A stretch of 64,000 bases of DNA from Paenibacillus aurantius (lineage in GTDB: Bacteria; Bacillota; Bacilli; Paenibacillales; NBRC-103111): positions 558,001 through 622,000 of the forward strand of contig NZ_CP130318.1 in NCBI RefSeq assembly GCF_032268605.1. Direction: 5' to 3'. Below, one piece after another: positions 48,952-57,697 of this stretch. Numbering within the stretch: the stretch's first letter is position 1; each line of letters begins with the position of its first letter. The position numbers were made by a program, and so were the translations under genes. Under the pieces are notes generated by a model that was not told where the DNA came from, did no database searches, and saw only the letters and a program-made list of their open reading frames with translations.

Positions 48952-50409
48952 TCAGGCCGCCTGTTCTTGGCCGATAGAGGCAGGGTCTTCTTTTCTTTTG
49001 CGGACGAACAGGGAGATCGGCAGGGCGAGCAGAACGAGACCGGTCGCCAGCAGGTACACGTCGTTGACGCTCATGGTGAAGGCCTGCATGGTCACGACCG
49101 GGTTCATGCCGCCGGCCTGCTGAGCGAGCTCCGTTGAATGGACGGAGGTCCGGGAAGCCAGCATCGAGGTGAAGATGGCGATGGAGAAGGAACCCATGAC
49201 GTTCCGCACCCAGTTGCTGATCGACGAAGCGTGCCCGGATTGCTGAACGGGAATCTGCTCCATTCCCGCGTTGCTCGCCGGCATCGTCGTGAAGGCAATG
49301 CCCACGTTGCGCACGAGCATCCACCACACGATATAGCCGTGAGAGATATTGACGTTCAGCCAGCCGAGGGCGAGCGTCCCGATGGACATCAGGGCGATGC
49401 CGATGACCATGAGGATAAGCGGCCCGACCCGGCTGTACAGTTTGCCGACGATCGGCATGCAGATCGCCATGGCGAGAGAGGCGGGCAGCAGAATCAGTCC
49501 CGTTTCGAGCGGGGTGACGCGCTGGATGTTCTGGAGGAACAGCGGTGTCAGGAACGTGCCCGAGTACAGGCTGACGGTGACAATGCTCGAGATGGCGAGC
49601 GTAATGGTGTAGCGGGCGTTCGCAAGTACCCGCACATTCAGAAGCGGGACCTCGGCCTTCAGCTCGCGCCAGAAGAACAGCCCGAGCACGACCACGCCGA
49701 AGACGATCAGCGACACGATCCGACCGGAGCCCCAGCCCCACGAATGGCCTTCGCTGAAGGCGATGAGCAGGGACAGGCTTCCGAGTACGGCGCCGAGAAA
49801 GCCGAGCAGGTCGAACGATTTCGGCACATTGAGCCGGTAATAGGGAATGAGCCGGGCAACCAGGGCGATGGACACGAGCCCGATCGGCACATTCATGTAG
49901 AACAGCCATTTCCAGCTCAAGCTCTCGATTAACCATCCGCTCAACGTGGGCCCGATAGCCGGACCGAGCATAGCGGAGAGCGACCAGAGGGCGATCGAGA
50001 CCGGCTGCTTCTCACGCGGGATGATCTGGTAGATGATCGTCATCGTGGCGGGCATGACCAATCCGCTGAAGACACCTTGCAGAACGCGGAATACGATCAG
50101 GGACGACGTGTCCCAGGCCAGTGCGCAGAGCATGGAACAGACGGTAAATCCGATCAGGGAAGCGAGATAAAGACGCTTGTAGCTGAACCGGTCGCCGAGA
50201 AAGCCTGTCACGGGAGCAATGGTCCCCATGGCGAGCATGAAGCCGGTAATGGTCCATTGGATGGTGGTCAGATCGGTGTGGAACTCCTGCATCAACACGG
50301 GAATGGCGATGTTGATGGTGCTCATGCTGAGGATGGTGAGGAACGAGCCGAAGAAGATGGCGATCATCACCGGCCAGTAACGCAGATGGGGTACTTCGTC
50401 GTGTTTCAA
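48952..50409 (-). CDS. DHA2-family MFS multidrug exporter (EmrB/QacA type)
   Basis: A 485-residue membrane protein with about fourteen hydrophobic segments. Family motifs include STINIAIPVLMQEFHTDLTTIQWTITGFMLA, TGFLGDRFSYKRLY (motif A-like), FRVLQGVFSGLVMPATMTIIYQIIPREK and AMLGPAIGPTLSGWL (motif C-like). It exports drugs or lipophilic compounds using the proton gradient. The minus-strand AGGAGGCG precedes the ATG at 50409. A palindrome at 50441-50456 in the upstream region is a candidate operator; no adjacent regulator gene is found. Confidence 0.92.
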   Translation of the reverse strand: MKHDEVPHLRYWPVMIAIFFGSFLTILSMSTINIAIPVLMQEFHTDLTTIQWTITGFMLAMGTIAPVTGFLGDRFSYKRLYLASLIGFTVCSMLCALAWDTSSLIVFRVLQGVFSGLVMPATMTIIYQIIPREKQPVSIALWSLSAMLGPAIGPTLSGWLIESLSWKWLFYMNVPIGLVSIALVARLIPYYRLNVPKSFDLLGFLGAVLGSLSLLIAFSEGHSWGWGSGRIVSLIVFGVVVLGLFFWRELKAEVPLLNVRVLANARYTITLAISSIVTVSLYSGTFLTPLFLQNIQRVTPLETGLILLPASLAMAICMPIVGKLYSRVGPLILMVIGIALMSIGTLALGWLNVNISHGYIVWWMLVRNVGIAFTTMPASNAGMEQIPVQQSGHASSISNWVRNVMGSFSIAIFTSMLASRTSVHSTELAQQAGGMNPVVTMQAFTMSVNDVYLLATGLVLLALPISLFVRKRKEDPASIGQEQAA

Positions 50410-50440
50410 GTGGCGCCTCCTAATAGTAAATGGGGTTAAT

Positions 50441-50456
50441 CATTCATTAATAAATG
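50441..50456 (-). promoter_or_regulatory. Candidate operator upstream of the exporter gene
   Basis: CATTCATTAATAAATG is a palindrome with one mismatched pair, 32 nt upstream of the exporter start in an AT-rich stretch (50425-50480). TetR- or MarR-type repressors use similar sites. The rest of 50480-50835 holds a small hairpin (GGTAAAGA...TCTTTACC at 50589-50610) and no gene. Confidence 0.4.
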
Positions 50457-50835
50457 GTTTATCAATAAAATGGATAGACCCCATCTTACTACCGTTTATA
50501 AAGGCTGTCAATAATTTCATGAGAAGAACAAGGGCGGGCCATGGCCGAGGACCGGCGGAATGTTTAACGGTCTTTCGGAACGGTTAATGGTAAAGAGTTC
50601 CTTCTTTACCGGGAACCTCCTTCCCTCTCCCAGAAGAAAGCGCTATCATCCTGACGAACTAGAGAGGAGGGAACGAATCTGTTGAGAGCCGGGCTCAGAC
50701 CCGTCTATTTTCATTCCTTATAAAGGAGGAAACCTGTTACGGACCTAACATGATTTCCTATAGAACGAACTAATTGGGCAAGGTGCCCTGGAAATAGGGA
50801 GTAACCAAATAAGACGATAGAGGAGGCGATAACGG

Positions 50836-51633
50836 ATGAGGAGGGTGGTTTGGAGCGTGTGTCTCTTGGCGGTGCTGGCCGGCTGCGGAAGCCCGATGGC
50901 CGGGAACAAGCTGCCGCCGGGGCCGGGCTTGCAGGCACAGGCGTTAGGAGCGGACGGAGGGCTGACGGACAAGAGAGCGGCCCGGGAGGAACAGCCGGCC
51001 GAGGTATTGGCCACTCTTACCGTGCTGGGGGAAGAGTATGTGGCTTTGGCGGCTTCGGAGAAGGTCATTAAAGTATCCCCCCAGACGAAAAAGGACCGGT
51101 GGACCCGGGAGCAACTGCTCGCCATGCCCGGCGGCATGAACCGCATGCTGGAGCAGCTCCCTCAGACCAAGTCGCTTTCGGGGACCCTCACGCTCAAGAA
51201 AGCCCTCTCCTTATCCGAGCTGGAGGCGTTCCTATCCGGGTATGGGCTTCAGGTGGAAAGCTTTCAGCTGCGCCGGTTTGAGAAGACGAAGGAGGGGTCC
51301 TATGAACGGCTGACCTACATGGCTTCTCCGCGTAACGGGGTCCTGGTATCGGACGAGCTTCGGGAATTGGAGGAAGCTCCCCATTACGTGGGAGTGATTT
51401 CCCTAATCGGAAGTGCGGACAAGGATGACTGGCTCCGGCTCAGCCGGGATACCCATGTGTTCTCGGCGGACCTTTCTTCCGCCCGTTTGAAGGAGGAGCT
51501 CGGAAAGAATCCCCGCATCCGGGAGCTGCTCGACCAGGGAGGCCGGCTCGACATTCAGGTGCCCAATCTCTACTGGGAGCTGGAGGATGCGGGAATCGTC
51601 CAGTACGAAGACTCATCCCTAATGTCCCGTTGA
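50836..51633 (+). CDS. Hypothetical lipoprotein
   Basis: A 265-residue protein with signal peptide MRRVVWSVCLLAVL and lipobox AGCGS. The mature region is soluble, with ATLTVLGEEYVALAASEKVIKV, KSLSGTLTLKKALSLSELEAFLSGYGLQVESFQLRRF and APHYVGVISLIGSADKDDWLRLSRD. These look like a domain similar to the sensing ends of anti-sigma or stress lipoproteins, but I cannot name it. The ATG at 50836 follows GAGGAGGCG. It appears monocistronic. Confidence 0.75.
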   Translation: MRRVVWSVCLLAVLAGCGSPMAGNKLPPGPGLQAQALGADGGLTDKRAAREEQPAEVLATLTVLGEEYVALAASEKVIKVSPQTKKDRWTREQLLAMPGGMNRMLEQLPQTKSLSGTLTLKKALSLSELEAFLSGYGLQVESFQLRRFEKTKEGSYERLTYMASPRNGVLVSDELRELEEAPHYVGVISLIGSADKDDWLRLSRDTHVFSADLSSARLKEELGKNPRIRELLDQGGRLDIQVPNLYWELEDAGIVQYEDSSLMSR

Positions 51634-51704
51634 AGCGGAGAAAGCCGGAGGGCCGTCGCTTGCCCCTCCTTGGCTCAGGAAGGCGGACATACGCACCTCC
51701 AGCC

Positions 51705-51744
51705 AAAAAAGGGTGGCGCCGGGATTATCTCCCTGACGCCACCC
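51705..51744 (-). terminator. Terminator of the interrupted flavoprotein gene
   Basis: GGGTGGCG (51711-51718) pairs with CGCCACCC (51737-51744); the minus-strand reading ends in TTTTTT (A6 at 51705-51710). Confidence 0.8.
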
Positions 51745-51789
51745 TTGTCTGTTTAGCCGGGAGTGTCCCGAGCCCCGGCACGGCGAAGC

Positions 51790-52497
51790 TCATTCCGAGC
51801 CAGCCGCCTCTTGGGCGGCACTAGCGCCGGCGGTATGGCCGGTCACGAAGGCGGCGGTGATGTTATACCCGCCGGTGTATCCGTGGATGTCGAGGATTTC
51901 TCCGCAGAAGAAGAGCCCGGGCATCCGCTTCGACTGCATCGTCTTCGGGTCGACTTCCTTCAAGTGAACGCCTCCACCCGTGACGAACGCTTCCTCCAGG
52001 GAGAGCGTTCCGTTCACCTCGATCGGGAAAGCCTTCAGCAGCTTGGCAAGCTCGGCCCAGGGCTGCTTCGGAATATTGGCGAACGTCGTCTCCTCCTTCA
52101 GCCCGGCCCGGCTGAGCAGGAGGGGAAGGATCCGCTCGGGAACGGCGGTACGCAGCACGTTCTTGATCGCCTTGCGGGGCTCCTCCTCCGCTAGCTTCCC
52201 TATCATCGCCTGGACTTCGTCCGTGGAACGCCCCGGGAAGAAGTCGACCGTAACGGTGACGGTCCGCACCTTGAACTGCTTCCGCAGCTTGACGACGAAT
52301 TGGCTGCAGCGCAGCACGGCCGGTCCCGAGAGCCCGAAGTGGGTGAACAGCATGTCCCCTTCGTGCTCGATGACCTTCTTGCCTTTCGGGTTCCACACCG
52401 AAAGGGTAATGCCGCGCAGCGCCAGCCCCTGCAGCTCCCGGCTGCGGATGAAGGGCTCGTCCGACGTCAGGGGAACCTCCGTCGGGTAGAGCTCGGT
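51790..52497 (-). pseudogene. HI0933/BaiN-type flavoprotein gene, C-terminal part, cut by the mobile element
   Basis: The minus-strand frame encodes about 235 residues of an NAD(P)/FAD-dependent oxidoreductase of the HI0933 family: ELYPTEVPLTSDEPFI at its start, then LSVWNPKGKKVIEHEGDMLFTHFGLSGPAVLRCSQ, VNGTLSLEEAFVTGGGVHLKEVDPKTMQSKRMPGLFFCGEILDIHGYTGGYNITAAFVTGHTAG. The last segment is the C-terminal FAD-binding GEhLDxxGxxGGYN region. Homologous sequence ends at about 52491; beyond it the frame reads TTTYS and stops at 52513-52515. The N-terminal half with the GxGxxG FAD site is missing from the window and presumably lies on the far side of the element. Confidence 0.85.
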
Positions 52498-52498
52498 A

Positions 52499-52557
52499 GT
52501 AGTATAACTAATTTAACAGACCAAATATTACTAAGTTTGCTATAATAGTTATACTAC
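52499..52557. repeat. Inverted repeat at the left end of the element, probable att arm
   Basis: GTAGTATAACTA (52499-52510) and TAGTTATACTAC (52546-52557) are a perfect 12-bp inverted repeat starting a few bases inside the junction. TGCTATAAT (52538-52546) overlaps it as an extended -10 for the recombinase. Paired arms are typical of serine-recombinase attachment sites and could also bind a regulator. Confidence 0.7.
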
Positions 52558-52592
52558 GTATTGCTATATCCCACAGAAGGAGTTTATAGAGT

Positions 52593-54179
52593 ATGAGCAA
52601 GATTAAGGTTGCAGTTTATAGTCGTGTAAGTACAGGTTCTACTGAACAAAAGAATAGTTTTGATAACCAACAGCATTATTTTAAGACGAAGTACGCAAGT
52701 GATGAGACTTATGAATTAGTTGAAATGTATTCTGACAGGGGTGAGACTGCCACTGACGTTATACGAAGAGATGGTTTCCTTCGTATGATAGCGGATGCTG
52801 GAGTTGACTATACTACTATTCATGGCGATATTGTATTCTTTGAAACTGAAAGAAGTCCTCTATTTGAGGAGATTCATATTACCAATTCAGCGAGATTCAC
52901 GAGGGACTTGGGAATAATAAAGTTGATTCGTGTTTTATGGAATAAAGGGGTGTACATTGTTGCAGTTGATGGGGTCTTTAACACTAGGGATGACCCAAAT
53001 GATTTTAGAAATATATTAGACATAACCCTAAATCAGAACGATTCAGTAATTAAAAGTAAAAATGTAAAAAAGGGTCACAAGCGTAGTGCTGAGCGTGGTA
53101 ATTTATTTGGCGTTTCAGGTCTTTATGGTTATGATTACACCCCATTAACAAAAACCCTTTCCATAAATGATAAAGAAGCTAGTAATGTAAGATTGATTTT
53201 TGAACTTTATCTCGAAGGAATAGGAGAACAAAGGATTGCAAATTACTTAGAAGAAAAAAATATTTTGACCCGTAAAGGTCAGCCATTCAAGAGGGTAACG
53301 ATCCGCAAAATGCTTACTAATGAGAAGTATTATGGAACTCTTATTAGGAATCGAATAGATCAGGGTGGTGTATTCAATAAATACAAAACTCATAAAATAA
53401 GACCTGAAAGTGAATGGATTATTACACCTGATCGTATACCCGCAATTATAACCAAGGAAGAATTTGATAAGGCTCAGGAGTTACGTGCTGGCAAAATACA
53501 TCATGTATCACAAAGAGGGCGTAATTACGGAAAAACTGAATTTTCTAGTAGGATTGTCTGTTCTATCTGTGGCAGTTATTATGTGATGTGCGTAGATAAA
53601 AACCAATATTATGCTTGTTCAAGAAAACGTACAAAAGGGGTTAAGGCTTGTAATAGTATAAGTCTTAGGAAATCGTATTTAGAGAACTACATTCAAGAGC
53701 TAATGAGCAATGAACTTAATAACATTTTAGTAGGGATTCAAAGTCAAGAAGTGATTCAACTTGCAAATGAAATAATTGCTATTCAAGATCAAATTGATTC
53801 GGATAAAGATTCTTATGTAGCATCATTGAAAGAAGAATTAACTGAATGGGAAGGACGAAAAGCTAATTTTGGTAAACTTATTATCCTGGGGACTTTTGAT
53901 GATGATTTTATTAAAGAACATGACGCTGAAATAACAGGAAATATTAATAAATTGAAAGAACGAATAGCCGAAAACTCGAAAACAAATGAGCAATTAAGGA
54001 ATGAAATCAGAGAGAATCAGAAAAAAATAAAAGAAATCAACAACGTAAGCATAAAAGGGAAATATACTAGGGAAGAAGTAGTTGGTGCAATTTCGTCTCT
54101 AACTGTATCTAGGAATAGAAAAAATCTACAAAGGCCTCAGATTCGTTGCTCTTGGGACTTTACTAAACTTCCCCAATAA
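52593..54179 (+). CDS. Large serine recombinase (site-specific integrase)
   Basis: A 528-residue recombinase. The N-terminal resolvase domain has the catalytic serine in VAVYSRVSTGS (S10) and the typical arginine-containing helices. The central recombinase domain starts near residue 155 (KKGHKRSAERGNLFGVSGLYGYDYTP) with RIANYLEEKNILTRKGQPFKRVTIRKMLTNEKYYGTL. A zinc ribbon follows (CSICGSYYVMCVDKNQYYACSRKRTKGVKAC, four or more Cys), then a coiled coil (about 400-490). It has a strong site (AGAAGGAG). It would carry out integration and, with a directionality factor, excision. Confidence 0.95.
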   Translation: MSKIKVAVYSRVSTGSTEQKNSFDNQQHYFKTKYASDETYELVEMYSDRGETATDVIRRDGFLRMIADAGVDYTTIHGDIVFFETERSPLFEEIHITNSARFTRDLGIIKLIRVLWNKGVYIVAVDGVFNTRDDPNDFRNILDITLNQNDSVIKSKNVKKGHKRSAERGNLFGVSGLYGYDYTPLTKTLSINDKEASNVRLIFELYLEGIGEQRIANYLEEKNILTRKGQPFKRVTIRKMLTNEKYYGTLIRNRIDQGGVFNKYKTHKIRPESEWIITPDRIPAIITKEEFDKAQELRAGKIHHVSQRGRNYGKTEFSSRIVCSICGSYYVMCVDKNQYYACSRKRTKGVKACNSISLRKSYLENYIQELMSNELNNILVGIQSQEVIQLANEIIAIQDQIDSDKDSYVASLKEELTEWEGRKANFGKLIILGTFDDDFIKEHDAEITGNINKLKERIAENSKTNEQLRNEIRENQKKIKEINNVSIKGKYTREEVVGAISSLTVSRNRKNLQRPQIRCSWDFTKLPQ

Positions 54180-54283
54180 TTAGTTAGCCCTTAGCCTACC
54201 GGTTCTAATATTTATTTTTACTCAGGTTCATAAATAATAACTGTGAAGGGAAAAGTCAATAAAATATTAGGAATAACCAATTT

Positions 54284-54371
54284 TTGACATTAGCATATTA
54301 TTATGGTATACTAAAATAGTAAACTGCCAACCACACATTTGAGAGAAGAGTCAATTGGACCTTCTCTTTTT
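54284..54371 (+). promoter_or_regulatory. Consensus promoter with leader hairpin
   Basis: TTGACA (54284-54289), a 17-nt spacer and TATACT (54307-54312). A leader hairpin AGAGAAG (54342-54348) / CTTCTCT (54361-54367) is followed by a T run. The short transcript 54319-54371 would be about 50 nt unless read-through to the XRE gene occurs. Stretch 54180-54283 shows no gene. Confidence 0.65.
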
Positions 54372-54404
54372 TGTGCTTGCTAAATTTAAAGGGGGGAATA
54401 TTTA

Positions 54405-54620
54405 ATGGATTTTAACATCAAAGAAGAGTACAGAGCCAGAAGGCTTAAAAAACGGATAAGGATTAGAGAAATATCTGAGTTCTTAGGCTGTACAAAGGGG
54501 CTCATCAGCAACTGGGAGAACGATAGGGGATATATGTCTAAAGAAAAGGTAAACCGCTACATGCTGTTTATTGACAATTATAACGAAGTAATGAAGGTCG
54601 AAACCCTGTGTTGCCAATAA
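54405..54620 (+). CDS. XRE-family helix-turn-helix regulator, short
   Basis: A 71-residue protein: YRARRLKKRIRIREISEFLGCTKGLISNWENDRGYMSKEKVNRYMLFIDNY, a Cro/CI-type helix-turn-helix. The ATG at 54405 follows AAAGGGGGGAATATTT. In integrative elements such proteins control excision or immunity. It lies behind a strong promoter and a hairpin that may attenuate transcription. Confidence 0.85.
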   Translation: MDFNIKEEYRARRLKKRIRIREISEFLGCTKGLISNWENDRGYMSKEKVNRYMLFIDNYNEVMKVETLCCQ

Positions 54621-55082
54621 GAAAAATTAAGAACCTACAACAGATAATAGCAAAATTTTGGGGAGGGTGCTAATGGCGTAACCATCACAGGAGGGCTTCC
54701 AGCTAGCCAGCAAGACCCGTCATTTAAGAATGGTCTTGTGACCTCTCTACGGCCTATAATGGCGTTGTGATTGACCCTGCCAGGGTCTGGCCATTATGAA
54801 GTCAGATAACGCTCTAAGCACCATTTTGAACGCTACAGATGGCTTCAGGTTCAGAAGAACGTAAGTGGCAATTAGGTGGATAAATTTTGTTGCGATACAA
54901 GATCGCGGAACCTTGTTTCTTGAGCCAAGAGAGGGAATTTTGCGAAGCAATGTAGCGGGATTAGTAACTAAGCTTAGTTAAAGCTTTTTTGACATCTAGA
55001 TTTTTGAAAACGATTACTATTAAATTTCAACAACAGACTATTTACGCAGTAGCTTGTTTTAATTAGAGGGGAAAAGATATTT
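54621..55082. other. Gene-free stretch with a large palindrome
   Basis: The 460-bp stretch contains ATAATGGC (54756-54763) and GCCATTAT (54790-54797) flanking the palindrome GACCCTG-C-CAGGGTC (54773-54787). A minus-strand open frame at 54747-54950 looks unlikely (see rejected). The nested palindromes could be a replication or transfer origin or a regulatory RNA; I cannot decide. Confidence 0.4.
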
Positions 55083-55292
55083 ATGTATAAAAATCAAGAA
55101 TACTTCTATTGTTATAGTCCTAAGTTATTTGAGTTTTTAAAGATTGAAAAGAAGATTCCATATATTTGTCGTGGCATACACAGCAACACAAAAAAGAAAT
55201 TTTGGCAGTTTGAACACTCAGAGGAACTATGGGATGCATTGAAAGAGTATAAACGGATTGGTATTGAGTTGGGGTTTATTCAGAGTAAATAA
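55083..55292 (+). CDS. Small mobile-element protein, DUF5659-like
   Basis: A 69-residue protein, YFYCYSPKLFEFLKIEKKIPYICRGIHSNTKKKFWQFEHSEELWDALKEYKRI. From memory this matches small proteins labelled DUF5659, found on Firmicute elements. The start has GAGGGGAAAAG upstream. The gap to the helicase-like gene is 50 nt, so they are probably cotranscribed. The function is unknown. Confidence 0.7.
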   Translation: MYKNQEYFYCYSPKLFEFLKIEKKIPYICRGIHSNTKKKFWQFEHSEELWDALKEYKRIGIELGFIQSK

Positions 55293-55342
55293 GTGGATCG
55301 ATAAACAAATAAATTAACAAGGATTATAAAGGAGATAAGAAT

Positions 55343-57406
55343 ATGGACCATGATAAACAACAAGTTTTAAGTATTAAGGAGGATTTGTTCTGCACTATTA
55401 ACAAAATAAAGAAGTGTAAGGTAAACATCTACGACTGCCAAGAGTTCAATCTTGATTCGAAGGAAAAAGAATTGAGCGAAAAGATAGCATCTGCCATCGT
55501 TAACAGGTTTGTTAATAACAATCAGAATGTAAATGAGAAACATAAGAAATACATTACTGAAATCGTAATAATATTGCTCAAAGGACAAGCATCTAGCAAA
55601 CCTGACCTTATACCACTTGTAACTGGTGGCGGGAAATCAACAATTATCGAAGAATTTCTTATCTACATGTTGAAGGAGTTCTCAAATTATGGTGCCATTG
55701 TAACTAAAGAACGTAATGAAAGTCTTATGGATTTTGCGAATAGCATTAATCAGAAATTCAATGACCAAGTAGTCTATACAATGCATGGCTTTGATTTTTT
55801 TGAATGCAAGGCGAATGTAAGTATATGTATCTATACCGATTGTCATTACAAAGATCAATGTAGGTATTTTAACCAATCAAAGGAATCAATGAACTATCCT
55901 ATTTTAGCGATTACTCATGCAAGGTTGAGCAATGATAATGAAAAAGAAAAGTTATACGAAAAGTATAATTCCTTCGTTGATAAGAACGGAAAATTACATC
56001 AACGAAAGGACTTATTTATAGATGAAAAGCCTACGCTTATAGACAGCTTAACTTTGACCACTGATCAGGTGAACAGACAGTTTAAAGTAATTCAGGAGGG
56101 TCTTGGTATTGTAGATGATTTGGGTGAATGGAATGAAACTGAAGTATCTAAAGAGTTTAAGAAAGCTATCGAAATGCTCGAAAATCTATTTGTCACGCCC
56201 AATGACAACGTTGGGAAACGTACTCCAATTCAAGCAATTAATAAGGAGTTTATATTTTCTAATAATTTTTGGGATACTTTCCGAACAGTATACGATTATT
56301 CCCAAGAATGTTTTAAAATTCCAAATGTGATCCAGTCGATAATTAATAATGGTGGACATAGTGAGGTTATTAAGCCTAAAAGGGTTAAGGGAAATAAAGA
56401 TAATTGTGTCAAACAAATCATAGTTCATACCACTTATAATAAAAAAACTGAATACCCTTCAGAACTACACACTGTGATTTTTGATGGAACAGCTGATATT
56501 GATTTTAGCTACAGACATGATAAGTACCGGATGTTTGATTTTGAAACTATCCGTACTTATGAAAATTTAACCTTTTATTTGTGCGATAGTGTGAAATCAT
56601 CAAAAAAGGCACTATCTGATGATGAAATGTTAGAAGCACTATGTTTGGAAGCAATAAAAATAGCTGATGAAAACCCAAACAGTAAAATTTATCTACCAGT
56701 TTACCAAGTGTATAAGGATACAGTGAGGGATCTTTTAAGTGATTACATTGAACGTGGTAGAATTAAAGTAGCACATTTCGGTTCTACCAAAGGCTCAAAC
56801 GAATTTATGGATTGTGATATTGTGTTGTTAGGTGGGATAGTTCATAAAACAGAGAATTATTACATTGGGCTTCACAACGCTAAAAATGGCAAGGTGGAAT
56901 CAAACATATACTGTGAAATGCAGGGTGGTAGACGATGCTTTAATAATAAAGAAATAGAAAAAATAAAAGTATTAGACATGCTTGTTGACTGCTCACAGGA
57001 AATTGCACGTAGTAGCCAGCGTAATAATTCGGAAAAAAAGGTTGGAAAAGTGTATGTATTCACTGATAATTACTTATTACTCTCCTTATTACCAACTAAA
57101 TATCCAGCTAGTAAAGTTAAAAAGTGGAACCCTATGAAAATCTATGAAATTAAGATGAAACAGAAGAGGAAGCATTCACAGGTTATCAACGAGCCGCGAT
57201 TATACGATTATTGGAAATCAGTTGAAAGTAATGTTATTTATATGGCTGATATAATGCTCGCAACTGGATTGTCTAAAGTTGTGCTCTCCAAAAAACTAAA
57301 GGCTCCAACAATTCAAGCTTTAATTTCTGAAAGTGGGTTTGAAATTCAAAATAATCCGATAGATAAACGACAGAAGATATATGTCAGAAAACAGGCTATT
57401 TCATAA
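55343..57406 (+). CDS. Helicase-like P-loop ATPase
   Basis: A 687-residue protein. A Walker A-type LVTGGGKSTIIEEF is near residue 97 and a DExx-like LFIDEKP is near residue 230. A cysteine-rich segment between them (FECKANVSICIYTDCHYKDQCRYF) may bind an iron-sulphur or zinc centre, as in DinG/XPD-like helicases. Later motifs resemble motifs V/VI (DIVLLGGIVHKTENYYIGLHNA ... CEMQGGRRCFNN), with QGGRRC in place of QxxGRxxR. The C-terminal 60 residues look like a helix-turn-helix (MADIMLATGLSKVVLSKKL). It probably acts in element replication or maintenance. A defence role is not excluded. Confidence 0.65.
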   Translation: MDHDKQQVLSIKEDLFCTINKIKKCKVNIYDCQEFNLDSKEKELSEKIASAIVNRFVNNNQNVNEKHKKYITEIVIILLKGQASSKPDLIPLVTGGGKSTIIEEFLIYMLKEFSNYGAIVTKERNESLMDFANSINQKFNDQVVYTMHGFDFFECKANVSICIYTDCHYKDQCRYFNQSKESMNYPILAITHARLSNDNEKEKLYEKYNSFVDKNGKLHQRKDLFIDEKPTLIDSLTLTTDQVNRQFKVIQEGLGIVDDLGEWNETEVSKEFKKAIEMLENLFVTPNDNVGKRTPIQAINKEFIFSNNFWDTFRTVYDYSQECFKIPNVIQSIINNGGHSEVIKPKRVKGNKDNCVKQIIVHTTYNKKTEYPSELHTVIFDGTADIDFSYRHDKYRMFDFETIRTYENLTFYLCDSVKSSKKALSDDEMLEALCLEAIKIADENPNSKIYLPVYQVYKDTVRDLLSDYIERGRIKVAHFGSTKGSNEFMDCDIVLLGGIVHKTENYYIGLHNAKNGKVESNIYCEMQGGRRCFNNKEIEKIKVLDMLVDCSQEIARSSQRNNSEKKVGKVYVFTDNYLLLSLLPTKYPASKVKKWNPMKIYEIKMKQKRKHSQVINEPRLYDYWKSVESNVIYMADIMLATGLSKVVLSKKLKAPTIQALISESGFEIQNNPIDKRQKIYVRKQAIS

Positions 57407-57410
57407 GTTG

Positions 57411-57467
57411 AAATAGTTGTCAGGTTCCTATTAATAAATATTCTGTAGTGACCTGACAACTATTTTT
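57411..57467 (+). terminator. Terminator of the helicase-like gene
   Basis: A 15-bp perfect stem (AAATAGTTGTCAGGT 57411-57425 / ACCTGACAACTATTT 57451-57465) with a 25-nt loop, ending in TTT. Confidence 0.85.
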
Positions 57468-57520
57468 TCTCATGTATAAGAAGAAAATTGGGTGTTAGGG
57501 TGAGAAAATCTCAAAGAAAT

Positions 57521-57554
57521 CGAGCGAAGCGAAGATTGATTTGAGTTTTCCCCA
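57521..57554. repeat. 34-bp direct repeat, left copy
   Basis: It starts CGAGCGAAGCGAAGATTGAT and ends GAGTTTTCCCCA. It is identical to 63824-63857, same orientation, 6.3 kb away. In both copies a hairpin-forming run follows (GCTTGCTTGCAAGC here, CTTTGCGAAGCAAAG on the right). The rest of 57468-57697 shows no gene. Confidence 0.85.
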
Positions 57555-57697
57555 CGTGCTTGCTTGCAAGCGAGTGGGCAACGTCCAAGCCAGCGGCTTG
57601 CGACATCGAGTTAATATTAATCAATTGATGTGAGTTGTAAGGTCAAAACCTTAAGATCTAAAGAAGAGTGCCAAAAGGCACTCATGCTTTATACGTA

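Noticed and set aside
54747-54950. Minus-strand open frame of 67 codons in the mobile element
   Set aside because: It crosses the nested palindromes, has no good ribosome site and no recognisable fold.
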